NCBI RefSeq assembly: GCF_963924675.1
Contig: NC_089222.1
Span: 115,273,316 to 115,337,315 of the forward strand
Source of the DNA: Phocoena phocoena
Taxonomy: Eukaryota > Chordata > Mammalia > Artiodactyla > Phocoenidae
Direction of reading: 5' to 3'
DNA: 64,000 nucleotides
Part shown: positions 36,180 through 47,045 of the stretch, piece by piece
How positions within the stretch are numbered: the stretch's first letter is position 1
Layout of the letters: every line of letters starts with the position of its first letter
Translations under genes and position numbers: made by a program
The notes under the pieces: model-generated
Told to the model about the DNA's origin: nothing
Databases searched by the model: none
Seen by the model: only the letters and a program-made list of their open reading frames with translations

Positions 36180-36934
36180 TTTGAACAATTACTAGAAGAT
36201 ACTTTGATGAGTATGTTTATATAGTCTAAATAAATCTCTTACTTCTTGTTTTAGCATATACTTATCTTACAAGTAAAAAGCAATCCAAATATATACATAG
36301 AACATAGATAGATGATAGATACATATGTAGTTTAAAACCAGCCCTGTATCCCACTTCCCACAGTAAAAACTTGTTATTGTTTTATTTTTTTACATATTAT
36401 GCTTCCAGGCTTAAAATAAAAAAAGAGGAGTATAAATTGCAGGTAAAATAAAGTCCATTTTATTACTACCTGAAGTCACATACTCTTTACAGTCTCTCTT
36501 CTTGAGGCAATCATTGTGATGATTTTGATGGATGTATTTTTGGATTTTAAAAGTATTTAAAATGCATATTTATATTACTATAAACCTATTCAGAATATAA
36601 CCATAAACAATATAATGGATTTTATTTATATGTATGGACATGGCCATTTGCCTTTTTTTAATCTATACAAATGTATTCTCCTACCAGTAGTATATAAATG
36701 TAGCTTGATTCCCCACATCCTAGAAGACACTTGATAACATCATGTTTTTCATTTTTGCCAATTCAATGAAGGAAATAAAGTTTAAGTTTTAATCCTTGTC
36801 AATTTGATGGAGTCAATTCAACCACATATCATTGTTTTAATCTACATTTTCTGATTGCAAATTAATTTAAAATAATTATCATATGTTTATTGGCTGTGGA
36901 AAGCCATATAATGCCCCTTTAATATCCACTCCCC
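36180..36934. other. unassigned AT-rich sequence, possible old L1M fragment
   Basis: The stretch 36240-36560 has the layout of an old L1M 3' UTR (AAGTAAAAAGCAATCCAAAT ... CTCTCTTCTTGAGGCAATCA) similar to 14465-14720, but is too diverged for confidence. A short GATA patch is at about 36303-36325. Confidence 0.35.
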
Positions 36935-37436
36935 AATCTCAGAATCTATGCACCCAGAAACTTATATGGAAAAAGGGACTTTGCAGGTTAAGGCTAAAGA
37001 CTTTGAGATTCATAGATCATCCTGGAATATCTGGGTTCTCCCAACCCAATCACATGAGCTCTTAAAAGCATACAAATGAAAGAAGAGTCAAAGAAATTCA
37101 ATGTGAGAAGGAGTCCATCTACCATTGTTGGCTTTAAAAATGGAGGAAGGGGACCATAAGTCAAGGAAGGAAGTAACCTCTGAATCTGGGAACGATTCTC
37201 AGTTTATAGTTTGCATGGTAACAAGGACCTCGGTACTGCAACCTCAAGGAACTGAATTCTGCCAGCCACCTGAATGTGTAGGAAACATTTTCCCAGAGCC
37301 TCTAGAAAAGAAACAGCCTGCTGACTTGATTTTAGTGCATTGAGAACTATGTCAGACTTGTGACCTCAAAAACTATAATTTGTGTTGTTTAAGCTTCTGA
37401 GTTTGTAGTAACTTGTTATGACAACTGTAAAATTGG
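36935..37436 (+). mobile_element. MaLR-type LTR (MLT1-like), sense
   Basis: The copy reads GAAAAAGGGACTTTGCAGGT, TAAGGCTAAAGACTTTGAGA, CATCCTGGAATATCTGGGTT, then AAAATGGAGGAAGGGGACCA, then CAGAGCCTCTAGAAAAGAAA, and ends TTTGTGTTGTTTAAGCTTCT...TAACTTGTTATGACAACTG, the complete order of an MLT1-class LTR in sense. Solitary. Confidence 0.7.
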
Positions 37437-37613
37437 ATGTTAGTATTTTACTCTTTCGTGACTTACCTATTCTTATCATTGGCTCATTTTTCTATCAGGT
37501 TGCTGGGTATGCTTTATTAATTTGTACTTCTTTGTACACTTTAATAATCCTTTGTTATAGCTTCTATTATATAAGTTGCAAAAATCTTCTCTAGATCTGT
37601 CACTTGACTTTTT

Positions 37614-39089
37614 TTTTGCCACTAGCAATTGGAATTTGTTCCTTAACATCTTTATTGAAGTATAATTGCTTTACAATGGTGTGTTAGTTTCTGCTTTATA
37701 ACAAAGTGAGTCAGCTATACATATACATATATCCCCATATCTCCTCCCTCTTGTGTCTCCCTCCCACCCTCCCTTTCCCACGCCTCTAGGGGGTCACAAA
37801 GCACCGAACGGATCTCCCTGTGCTATGCAGCTGCTTCCCACTAGCTATCTGTTTTACATTTGGTAGTATATATAAGTCCATGCCAATCTCTCACTTCGTC
37901 CCAGCTTAGCTTTCCCCCTCCCCGTGTCCTCAAGTCCATTCTCTACATCTGCATCTTTATTCCTGTCCTGTCCCTAGGTCCTTCAGAACCTTTTATTTTT
38001 TCAGATTCCATATATATGTGTTAGCATACGGTATTTGTTTTTCTCTTTCTGACTTACTTCACTCTATATGACAGATTCTAGGTCCATCCAACTCACTACA
38101 AATAAGTCAATTCGTTTCATTTTATGGCTAAGTAATATTCCATTGTATATATGTGCCACATCTTCTCTATCCATTCATCTGTCAGTGGACACTTAGGTTG
38201 CTTCCATGTCCTGGCTATTGTAAATAGAGCTGCAGTGAATATTGTGGTACATGACTCTTTTTGAATTATGGTTTTCTCAGAGTATATGTCCAGTAGTGGG
38301 ATTGCTGGGTCGTATGGTAGTTCTATTTGTAGTTTTTTAAGGAACCTCCATACTGTTCTCCATAGTGGCTGTATCAATTTACATTCCCACCAACAGTGCA
38401 AGAGGTTTCCCTTTTCTCCACACCCACTCCAGGGTTTATTGTTTGTAGATTTTTTGATGATGGCCATTCCGACTGGTGTGAGGTAATACCTCACTGTAGT
38501 TTTGATTTGCATTTCTCTAATGATTAGTGATGTTGAGCATTCTTTTATGTGTTTGTTGACAATCTGTATATCTTCTTTGGAGAAATGTCTATTTAGGTCT
38601 TCTGCCCATTTTTTGATTGGATTATTTGTGTTTTTGATACTGAGTTGCATGAGCTGCTTGTAAATCTTGGAGGTTAATCCTTTGTCAGTTGCATCTTTTG
38701 CAAATATTTTCTCCCATTCTGAGTGTTGTCTTTTCATCTTGTTTATGGTTTCCTTTGCTGTGCAAAAGCTATTAAGTTTCATTAAGTCCCATTTATTTAT
38801 TTTTGTTTTTATTTCCATTTCTCTAGGAGGTGGATCAAAAAGGATCTTGCTGTGATATATGTCATAGAGTGTTATGCCTATGTTTTCCTCTAAGAGTTTT
38901 ATAGTGTGTGGCCTTACATTTAGGTCTTTAATCCATTTTGAGTTTATTTTTGTATATGGTGTTAGGGAGTGTTCTAATTTCATTCTTTTCACGTAGCTGT
39001 CCAGTTTTCCGAGCACCACTTATTGAAGAAGCTGTTGTTTCTCCATTGTATATTCTTGCCTCCTTTATCGAATATAAGGTGACCATATG
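37614..39089 (-). mobile_element. young L1, 5'-truncated, antisense, with extra 3' sequence
   Basis: Perfect 15-bp duplications TGTCACTTGACTTTT flank it (37599-37613 and 39090-39104). The target site reads TTTT/AACATTG, the L1 endonuclease preference. Read on the minus strand it has 300 codons of ORF2 C-terminus, the full 3' UTR, and CCAATAAAGATGTTAAGG. Between this normal L1 end and the A-tail lie about 24 further bases (minus strand, about 37640-37618, GAACAAATTCC... to ...CTAGTGGC) that are not part of the L1 3' end in the other copies here. Low divergence and perfect duplications mark it as one of the youngest insertions in the window. Confidence 0.93.
38117..39019 (-). pseudogene. L1 ORF2 C-terminal fragment, 300 codons open
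   Basis: An uninterrupted frame holding the ORF2 C-terminal region: [83 protein letters not shown], then the cysteine-rich motif in [17 protein letters not shown], and [20 protein letters not shown] near the end. The endonuclease and reverse transcriptase domains are absent because of 5' truncation, so no enzyme is made. The long open frame shows youth and does not indicate selection at this locus. Confidence 0.95.
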
Positions 39090-39104
39090 TGTCACTTGAC
39101 TTTT

Positions 39105-39720
39105 AACATTGTTTACAATTGTCTTGATATAGAGATGATTTTAATTTAATGTAGTAAAATATACCAAAATGTGTTCATTAAGGGTATGCTTTTGTTGTGT
39201 TAAGAGAAAACTCTTTCTGTCTCATTATTAAAAGATAACTAGACTATGTGCTGATTTGATCAGTAAGGAGATTTCTAGGTTTAGTGTTGATAATGTAAAT
39301 TGGCTTCTTTTAATTGCATGTAATAAGGTACAGAAAATAAGAGATGAAAAAAGAGTTGAAAAGAAAAAATGAAATTTCAGTTTGTAGTAGTTATCCACTC
39401 TAATATTTAGTTTCCATTTTATTATCTTACACAATATAAAACTGACATTTTGTGGTCCAGCCAGTAGAATATTGGTAATTTCACATGATTTCGCATATGT
39501 ACTCTGTACCCAGTTATTCAGATTCCTTGATGGAATCTTGTCAAGGTTTACAGTCTTTACATAGCTTATGAAAATTTCTCATTCAGATCATTTGGATTCC
39601 CACACTAGATTTTTACTGTTTTATTTGTTAGAGAATTTATAAAAAGCAATTTTAAAGTTACCATTAAAAGATACACAGCAAAATATTCACCATTGTCAGG
39701 CAAGATGTCTCGATAAGGAA
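39105..39720. other. unassigned AT-rich sequence
   Basis: No gene or named repeat recognised. Confidence 0.4.
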
Positions 39721-39734
39721 GCTACATCTTTTCT

Positions 39735-40108
39735 CTTTTTAATACATTTATTTATTTGTTTGCTTGCTTGTTTGTTTATTTATTTTTGGTTGCATTTGGT
39801 CTTCATTGCTGCAGGCGGGCTTTCTCTAGCTGTGGCAAGCAGAGGCTGCTCTTTGTTGTGGTGTGTGGGCTTCTTATTGTGGTGTCTCTCTTGCTGTGGA
39901 GCATGGCTCTAGACCTGTGGGCTTCAGTAGTTGTGGCACGTGGGCTCAGTAGTTGTGGTTCACGGGCTCTAGAGTTGCAGGCTCAGTAGTTGCGGCACAC
40001 GGATATAGTTGCTCCATGGCATGTGGGATCTTCCTGGACCAGGGCTTGAATCCATGTCCCCGGCCTTGGCAGGCAGATTCTTAACCAGTGTGCCACCAGG
40101 GAAGTCCT
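39735..40108 (-). mobile_element. CHR-type SINE, long form, antisense
   Basis: The reversed A-rich tail (TTTATTTATTTGTTTGC...) is followed by repeated CAGTAGTTGTGGCACGTGGG units and the reversed tRNA-like head ending ACCAGGGAAGTCC. Duplications GCTACATCTTTTCT (39721-39734) and GCTACATCTCTTCT (40109-40122) match at 13 of 14. At about 374 bp it is the longest SINE in the window, because the internal GTAGTTGTGG units are repeated. Confidence 0.93.
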
Positions 40109-40122
40109 GCTACATCTCTTCT

Positions 40123-40956
40123 TGGTCTTAGGTCCCAAAGCTTGGAACTAAGACTAGACTTTCAGACAGTCAGAACAGCATTTTGCCTGGCCTGACTTTC
40201 TCACTTAAATCCTATTTATATATTACTACTGTTATGTGTCCAGTAATTTCCCACAGCAAATTTATCCAGATTTCCAGTTTATTTTTCAGCATATGCCCCC
40301 TTAGGTGTTTTTGTCTGCCTTGCATGGATACAAAAGATCACCAGAGCTGATGTCAGCATGGCTTTCAGTTGGAAAACCTTTACTTTTTTGCAGAAATGCA
40401 AGCTATTATTACTTGAAAACTGGATTTGAAATGTTTTGTGTCATTATCATTATTACTGTTTCTTTTTAATTGAAATCAAGCAAAAAGGGAGGCAAATCCA
40501 AACACTAGTCCTTGTCAGCAATTGCATAGAGACTGGCCTCAAGTCTCTCTCATACAATATGCTATGCAACTTTGTGGATTTGATAATGCAAATATAATTT
40601 CTGTATCTAGTGCAAGGTTTTATATATTAAACCAGTGGGAGGCAGAGGCTATAGCAAGCTTTCTATATTTAATGAAGCTCTTCATTATCTGGGATTGTGA
40701 TCCAGGAAATATCCAATGCATTTGCTTCCAAGTCCAAATTTTGTGGTGGCAGATGGGATTACTCTAAGAATACCCAGAAGCTAATTCTCTTTCTGAAGAA
40801 CTAATAAAGATGATGAATATTGTTATTACGATGATTTCTTTCATCAAGGATCTAAGTATTTTACTAACCAGAGTTAAAGTTTGGTATAATTTCAAGTAAA
40901 AATAGGGCTCTTTTTCTTTCCTCCTGCTGACAGACAAAGATTTTTAGGTTAAAATT
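40123..40956. other. unassigned sequence
   Basis: No repeat or gene recognised. An 81-codon plus-strand frame at 40522-40767 has no motif. Confidence 0.4.
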
Positions 40957-40966
40957 AAAGCACATT

Positions 40967-41187
40967 GGGCTTCCCTGGTGGCGCAGTGGTTGAGAGTCCA
41001 CCTGCAATGCAGGGGACACGGGTTCATGCCCCGGTCCGGGAAGATCCCACATGCCGCAGAGCGGCTGGGCCCGTGAGCCATGGCCGCTGAGCCTGCGCGT
41101 CCGGAGCCTGTGCTCCGCAACGGGAGAGGCCACAACAATGAGAGGCCTGCGTACTGCAAAAAGAATTAAAAAATAATAATAATAAAT
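40967..41187 (+). mobile_element. CHR-type SINE, short form, nearly intact
   Basis: It begins GGGCTTCCCTGGTGGCGCAG with the A-box-like TGGCGCAGTGG, then GGGTTCATGCC in the B-box position, GGAAGATCCCACATGCCGCA, CGCTGAGCCTGCGCGTCCGG and CAACGGGAGAGGCCACAACA, and ends in an A-rich tail. Duplications AAAGCACATT (40957-40966) and AAAGTACATT (41188-41197) match at 9 of 10. CpG sites are well kept, so it is young. Internal pol III promoter elements are recognisable. Confidence 0.95.
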
Positions 41188-41197
41188 AAAGTACATT

Positions 41198-43655
41198 TTA
41201 ATCATGACCTTCTTTCACAGGTTAGATAAAAGGGAGAGGTGAACCAGAATTTAGATAGAAACCAGTACATGATTCACTTATCTGAGATTAACATTTTCAG
41301 ACCAGTTAAATACCAGTTAGTCTACTCAGTAGTGAATACCAATACACAGTGGTAATCTTGAAGACTTAATGGATGAATTGAGGAACACTTATTTCAGTTT
41401 TCTTCAGTATAGACTACAGAAACTTACTCCAAGATGCTCTAAGGGAAAAAGATGCATTTGAAAACTGGTCCATATATTGTATATAGAGTATGGATGTATA
41501 AATAAGGAAATATATAAAGATTCATATATATATAGTACAAATTAACAGTTTAAAGGTTATGAGAAGTGCAATAAAGACATTTGTCTGACTTGTTTAAACC
41601 AGGTTTTTCCAAATTTATTTGACCACAGATCTTCTGTCTTGAATAATACCAGTTGATACATTTAAAAATGACATTTCCAGAAAACGTACATTGTGAAACT
41701 CTGATTTACTCATTTTTTACAAACTGATGAGATCAAGATTCTAAATATTCAAATTCTTCTCTTGGATGTTTTTAAAATATATTTTATTTTAAATTCTAGC
41801 CAGGATCTACATAGAATGAGAATATGTCTAAATGTTTTTCCTCTATCCCTTTCCATTCCAAAAAGTGCCATTTCAAAAGATGAAGTTAGCCACATCTGTT
41901 ATATTGCTCTCAACCACTTTAAGTTGGACAAGAAAATGAACTTGTTCTTCTTTAAAAAAAAACAAAGAAAAGAAGTACAAAACATTCCTCTGCATCTGTT
42001 TACCAATTACACATAATGGTGAGTCATTTCTTTCCTACAAAATTGCTAATGCATAAATACAAAATATGTCTGTTTTTAATCAAGAGTCTGAACTCTGTCA
42101 GAATATTCTCAGATATCTTTTTTTATTAATTCTATGACCAGGCTAAGGAAGTTAGACTCTATATGTAGCTATCTAGCTATCTAGCCATGTTTTTTTCAAT
42201 CAAATTTGGAAATCTATTTGGAGAGATCCAAACACTAAAAGAGATTTAATGTATGCATAGCTATCATAATCCATATGCAGAAACTTACCTGTCTGCAAAT
42301 TACAGATAGGATGAGCCCAATCAGGGAGGAAATAATGATTTCAAACTTTTTCAATGAATAAAGTCATTTTTTTAAAGCATTAGAAAACATTTTACATAAG
42401 AAGTCAATAAAGAAAACTATCTTTTCATTCATTCAAAAATTCTTTATTAAAGCATAGGCATAAGTATAAGACAGTATGTTAAAAATGAGCTGAATATCTA
42501 ATTAAGAGAGACAAAGATGGTTAAATTCCACATTCTTGAAATCATCATGCAACTGTAAAGATGCAGGTAGTTCCCAATGGATATCACTATGTGGATAGCA
42601 CTTTAGGGAACACTTGATTATTGACCAGGGTTTGGCCTGGACTCTCTTTGTGATCTCCTACTCTAACAAACTCTACTTAACTATTTGTGAGCCTAGACTG
42701 GAGCCCAGAAAGAGACCAACATTCTTCCTCCAATAACCTGAATTAATTGTGGTTTGAAGATCTCCTCCAAAAATGGGAGATAATCCCATCTACATTTCCA
42801 AGACTTCCAAGAGAGAAGGATGCTAAAGTATTCCAAACAGAAAAATGGCTACTTGATGTGGAAGGCCTCCTAATTTCTTCATCTGAAAACACTATAACCT
42901 ATCACTATGTCCTATTTATGTCCTTGACTGGAGTTATGAATGGGGAAGTGGAAGATCATTGATTTCTACCAAGGGGTAATACGTATGTGTGAAACTTTAG
43001 GGAGTTATATTCTAGGAATAGTTAGTGACTGTTAAGTGAGACTATACTTTAGACTCTATAAATAAAAATGAGTCTCAAGCCCCACTCCATAATCTATATA
43101 TTTTTCACAGCACATCCAGGTGATTTCTAAAACTGCAATATTTGCCATAGACAGGTGTTGGGTGGCCTCTTGGGTTGGTAACTTTAATATAAAACAAACT
43201 ACAATGATAATGATCAAAGAGGTACAGCAAATAATCTTCACTACATGAGTTACACTCAAAAGTCAAATGGATGAGTTTCTTATAGTAAAGGAATATGTTT
43301 ACAGGGCAAGAGTCTAAAGTCACGGCGTCTCTTCAGAAATGGTGGGTGAATTTATTAGCACAAACCAGGCAAAGAAGCTAGACTTTAGGTATAGGGTTAG
43401 GATTCAGAACAAGAACTTACTACTGAACAGAGGTTTTTATAATTGTTCAAGTAGGTGTATGGAAGGATGCAAAAAAAGAATTAAATTCACTAAATTAAAA
43501 AACTACACTGAGCATAATTTAAGTTTCCATTCAGAATTAAAGACCTCTGAATCTTCAGTATAATTATCAATTCTTACTGGCTTGGCAAAGTAATAATAAA
43601 TATATCAAAATGGTGAAATAAAAGGTACATTTCCATTTCCCGAACTGCCTCTTCC
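41198..43655. other. unassigned AT-rich sequence
   Basis: Nearly 2.5 kb without a repeat I can name and without a convincing gene. Open frames of 67 to 84 codons lie on both strands. A short CTATCTAG repeat is near 42165-42185. Confidence 0.4.
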
Positions 43656-43700
43656 CATACATATACATGTATACATACATATACATATGCCTACGTATAA
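43656..43700. repeat. (CATA)n-rich low-complexity tract
   Basis: An impure alternation of ACATATACATG and TACATACATATACATATG, purine-pyrimidine alternating. Confidence 0.8.
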
Positions 43701-43746
43701 CAGATAGCCCAGAGCTCTGTATATCTGTGGATGAGAGTACATGGGG

Positions 43747-43830
43747 ATAATATGAGAGAATGTACAACTGACTCATAATATGAGAGAATGTACAATTGAC
43801 TCATAATATGAGAGAATGTACAACTGACTC
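43747..43830. repeat. 28-bp minisatellite, three copies
   Basis: Three head-to-tail 28-bp units at 43747-43774, 43775-43802 and 43803-43830. Each starts ATAATATGAGAGAATGTACA and ends TGACTC; the only difference is one C/T in the middle unit. Near-identity of all three points to recent expansion. Confidence 0.98.
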
Positions 43831-44157
43831 ATACATTTTTACTGTCTAATATTGAAAGGAGACAGGAACTTTTAAAACATATTTTAAGCATTATAATATG
43901 TATAATAACATATATATTACATGTATACACACTTTATTTATTTATACAATACTTTTGAAGCACCAGAGTAAAGGTTGTAAGTTTTCTGCGATGTAGTGAC
44001 ACATCAGGGAAGAAAATACATCTTAGGGGACATTTCTTAAACATTAATGCTACTGTAAGGGAATCTATGTCATGCCTCTACATGAAAAACCTAATATCTT
44101 TTGACTCAAATTTAAGTGACAAAATTTTAGGAACATTATGGGTCTGTGTATATAATA
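43831..44157. other. unassigned AT-rich sequence
   Basis: TA-rich at 43900-43930. Nothing else recognised. Confidence 0.4.
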
Positions 44158-44170
44158 CATGTGACAGATT

Positions 44171-44270
44171 GCCGCTCCATGGCATGTGGGATCTTCCCGG
44201 ACCAGGGCATGAACCCGTGTCCCCTGCATCGGCAGGCAGACTCTCAACCACTGCGCCACCAGGGAAGCCC
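44171..44270 (-). mobile_element. tailless CHR-type SINE head between perfect duplications
   Basis: On the minus strand the copy starts GGGGCTTCCCTGGTGGCGCA and keeps the tRNA-like head through CGGGTTCATGCCCTGG and GGGAAGATCCCACATGCC, then stops at GGAGCGGC after 100 bases. There is no A-tail. Both sides carry the identical 13-mer CATGTGACAGATT (44158-44170 and 44271-44283). It therefore appears to have inserted in this truncated, tailless form. Confidence 0.93.
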
Positions 44271-44283
44271 CATGTGACAGATT

Positions 44284-45061
44284 TTAAAACTGGAGCAAGT
44301 TTGGTCTCTGATAAGAGTGAGGTGCCAGTTATAATTTGCCTATGGTGACCTTTTAAAATAATGTCAAGTCCCAAAGAACTACCACCATTTGGACGGTTGC
44401 TGGCTGTGAGACATGGATCTAAATTAGGCATAGAAAGTAAACCAGGATTATTTTAAACAATGACAAACTGATCTTAATTTGTAATAAGCCTTTGTTGGCT
44501 CCCTGGTTTAGAACTATTACCCTCTCTATGTGGTTCCTAATTTTCTGGGTGGTAATAAGTATTGGCCTTTACGGTTACTCTCATTACAAGCCCACTTACA
44601 TGCAGCATAAAGAGAATGAGCCCCTCCCATTTTTCTACTCTCAAATTCCTTCTGGACAGAGGTCCTTACCAGTAGAATAGGACACAACGTATATGATAGG
44701 TAACTACATGATTAATTGTTTACACCTAATTCTAGCCAAGTTATTAGAGAGAAACAATGGGTCTCTACCGTACCTGGGAATTCTTTCAAGCATGCAGGAT
44801 CAAAAGAATCCTTTCTTTTACACGTAATAAATTGTAACCCACAGCACGAAGGTCTTTCTAAATCCTCTCCAGGCACTCAACAAAGGTATAACTAGCTAGA
44901 CAATGTATGGCTCAACTATTAATTACTATTTACTTCTTTTGGTTATTCTCATTATAATAGAGAATAATTATAATTTCTCCTAAAGCACTGGTCAACTGTG
45001 GTAAGTATCCCGAAGTGAAGCCAAGAGAAAAGCACTTAATTCTCCTAGAGGATGTTCAGAA
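44284..45061. other. unassigned sequence
   Basis: No gene or named repeat. A 62-codon frame at 44492-44680 has a hydrophobic stretch but no known motif. Confidence 0.4.
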
Positions 45062-45430
45062 GAGGAGGATCTAAGAGAAGGTGACTCATAAAGATATGAA
45101 GGAGCCAGATCCTGAAATCCCTGAACTGTTTGGACTTAAACCTGAAGTTATTGCACAAGATTTTGAGGAGGGAAGTGACATGATCCAATTAGTATTTTAG
45201 GAAAATCTCATCGGGGTCACTATAGAGAATATGGATTGGAGCTGAGCAGGTCTGTGAGAAAGAAGGCTACTTGGGATGCTGTTGAATAGATCCCAGGAGT
45301 AGTTTCATGGAACAGAATTAGCTTAGTGGCAGTGGATATGGACGGGGCAGATACTGGTAGTCAACTGAATAAGATAGGAGGGAATCAGAGTTTGACTGGA
45401 GATGCTGGGTTAAAAGCTGGCTGTATCATG
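45062..45430 (+). repeat. unassigned ancient repeat family, copy A
   Basis: GGGAAGTGACATGATCCAAT, AGTATTTTAGGAAAATCTCA, GAGAATATGGATTGGAGCTG and AGTGGCAGTGGATATGGACG follow a dispersed mammalian repeat with the pattern GTGACATGATC...AAGATCACTCTGGCTGC...GAGAATGGATTGGAG. A second decayed copy is at 60268-60630. I cannot give the class. Confidence 0.5.
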
Positions 45431-46029
45431 TTACCGTTCAGTCACCAATGTAACTAAAGCATTAACTTTAAACTAGCTCTGGTACCACATGTCTAGGAAG
45501 AAAAAACAGTGATATTCTTTTGTAGTTTGTGTAACCAGACTCATAACTTTGTGGTTGTACTGCATATGTGGGAAAACTGGTTTGCTTTGAGGGTAGTGCC
45601 AACTGTACACTTCATTTATTTATTGAAACTTACTTTAGATTTTCTATAATCTGAAAAAAAAATCACATGTCCTCAACTTCTCCTTTGTAGATGGGTAATG
45701 TTTATTTCCTTTCAACATAGGCTTATATACAGAATATAATACTTAAATTTATAAAAAGTGAACTTGCATACACAATGGTCTTATCTTTCTTGGTTAAGGT
45801 TAATGATAAACAATGAAGCAAATAATTCATCTTCAACAAAAGATCCTTGGCCACATCTTTCTTCTCCCTTATCTAACAAAATATGGTGTATTCTGCCAGG
45901 TTGCACTTGGAAAAGTAACATAACAAATCATCTTTAATATGACGATTTCACATCTTGACTATCACAGAAACATTTTCTGCATTATTTTATTTTTTTAATG
46001 CATAGTTTTTAAAATATGTTATTACTGAT
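45431..46029. other. unassigned AT-rich sequence
   Basis: No feature recognised. The right part near 45999-46015 (TGCATAGTTTTTAAAAT) resembles 46383-46398 and may be the duplication of the following SINE. Confidence 0.4.
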
Positions 46030-46380
46030 TATTTTTAACTAATTTTATTTATTTATTTTTGGCTGTGTTTGGTGTTCGTTACTGCGCGCGGGCTTTCTCT
46101 AGTTGCGGCGAGCGGGGGCTACACTTTGTTGCAGTGCGCAGGCTTCTCATTATGGTGTCTTCTCTTGTTGCAGAGCACGGGCCCTAGGCACGCAGGCTTC
46201 AGTAGTTGTGGCACGCGAGCTCAGTAGTTGTGGCTCACAGGCTCTAGAGCACAGGCTCAGTAGTTGTGGTGCAAGGGCTTAGTTGCTCCGTGGCATGTGG
46301 GATCTTCCCGGACCAGGGCTTGAACTGTGTCCCCTGCATTGGCAGGTGGATTCTTAACCACTGTGCCACCAGGGAAGTCC
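46030..46380 (-). mobile_element. CHR-type SINE, long form, antisense
   Basis: A reversed A-rich tail (TTTTATTTATTTATTTTTGG), GCTTTCTCTAGTTGCGGCGA, repeated GTAGTTGTGGCACGCGAGCT units, and the reversed head GGGATCTTCCCGGACCAGGG to CCACCAGGGAAGTCC. The likely duplication is TGCATA(G/A)TTTTTAAAAT at 45999-46015 and 46383-46398, with a decayed tail between. Frames over it are antisense by-products. Confidence 0.9.
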
Positions 46381-46603
46381 TCTGCATAATTTTAAAATCA
46401 CTTCTTTTAAACTCCAAATCATCTGTGTTGAACAATACCTTATTATAGGCATCATTATATTACTAAAGAATAACAGAAATTTAGGATAAATTACCAGTAA
46501 TAAACCTCTAATTTAAGTTTCTGGGTAACTAAAATACAGTTACCTTTCAGAGTTGACTAAAACCAGAAGACAAAAAAATCAATGAAGGATAACATCAAGC
46601 TGT

Positions 46604-47045
46604 GGCAGGCTGAATAATTGCCCCCAAAGGGGAACTTGTAAATATGTTATTTTATATGGTAAAAGAGACTTTACAGATGGGATTAAGTAAGGGCTTTTAA
46701 GATAGGGGGATTACTCTGGATTATCCAAGTGTGCCCAGTGCAATTACAGGTGTCCTTATAAGTGGGAGGCAGAGATAGACTTGACTGAAGAGAAAGAGGT
46801 AATGTGACAACAAAGGCAGGGATGGTGGGGAGGTGGTTCCAGCAGCCTCAAGAAGTCGGAAGAGGCAAGGAACAGATCTCTCCAGGAGACTCAGGAAGGA
46901 ACCAACCCCGCCGCCTCCTTGACTTGAGCCAGGAAAGACTCATTTGGGACTTCTGACCTTCAGAATTATAGTTAAATGAATTTGTGTTGTTTTAAGACAC
47001 TACGTTTGTGGTAATTTACTAGAGCAGCAATAGGAAACTAATATC
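46604..47045 (+). mobile_element. 5' LTR of a MaLR (MLT1-class) element
   Basis: It reads GTGGCAGGCTGAATAATTGC, CCCCAAAGGGGAACTTGTAA, GAGACTTTACAGATGGGATT, ATTACTCTGGATTATCCAAG, GTCCTTATAAGTGGGAGGCA, and ends TGTTGTTTTAAGACACTACG...GCAGCAATAGGAAACTAATATC. This is the full order of an MLT1-class LTR. MaLR-type internal sequence follows, so it is a 5' LTR of a larger element. Confidence 0.8.

Noticed and set aside
40944..41159. Recurrent about 70-residue frame starting MQYAGLSLLWPLPL or MRYAGLSLLWPLPL here, at 49304 and at 52439, with a similar frame at 56009
   Set aside because: All are antisense to CHR SINEs. The similarity comes from the repeat and not from a gene family.
43747..43830. Tandem 28-bp units as a CRISPR array
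   Set aside because: The units are contiguous with no spacers, and the genome is mammalian.
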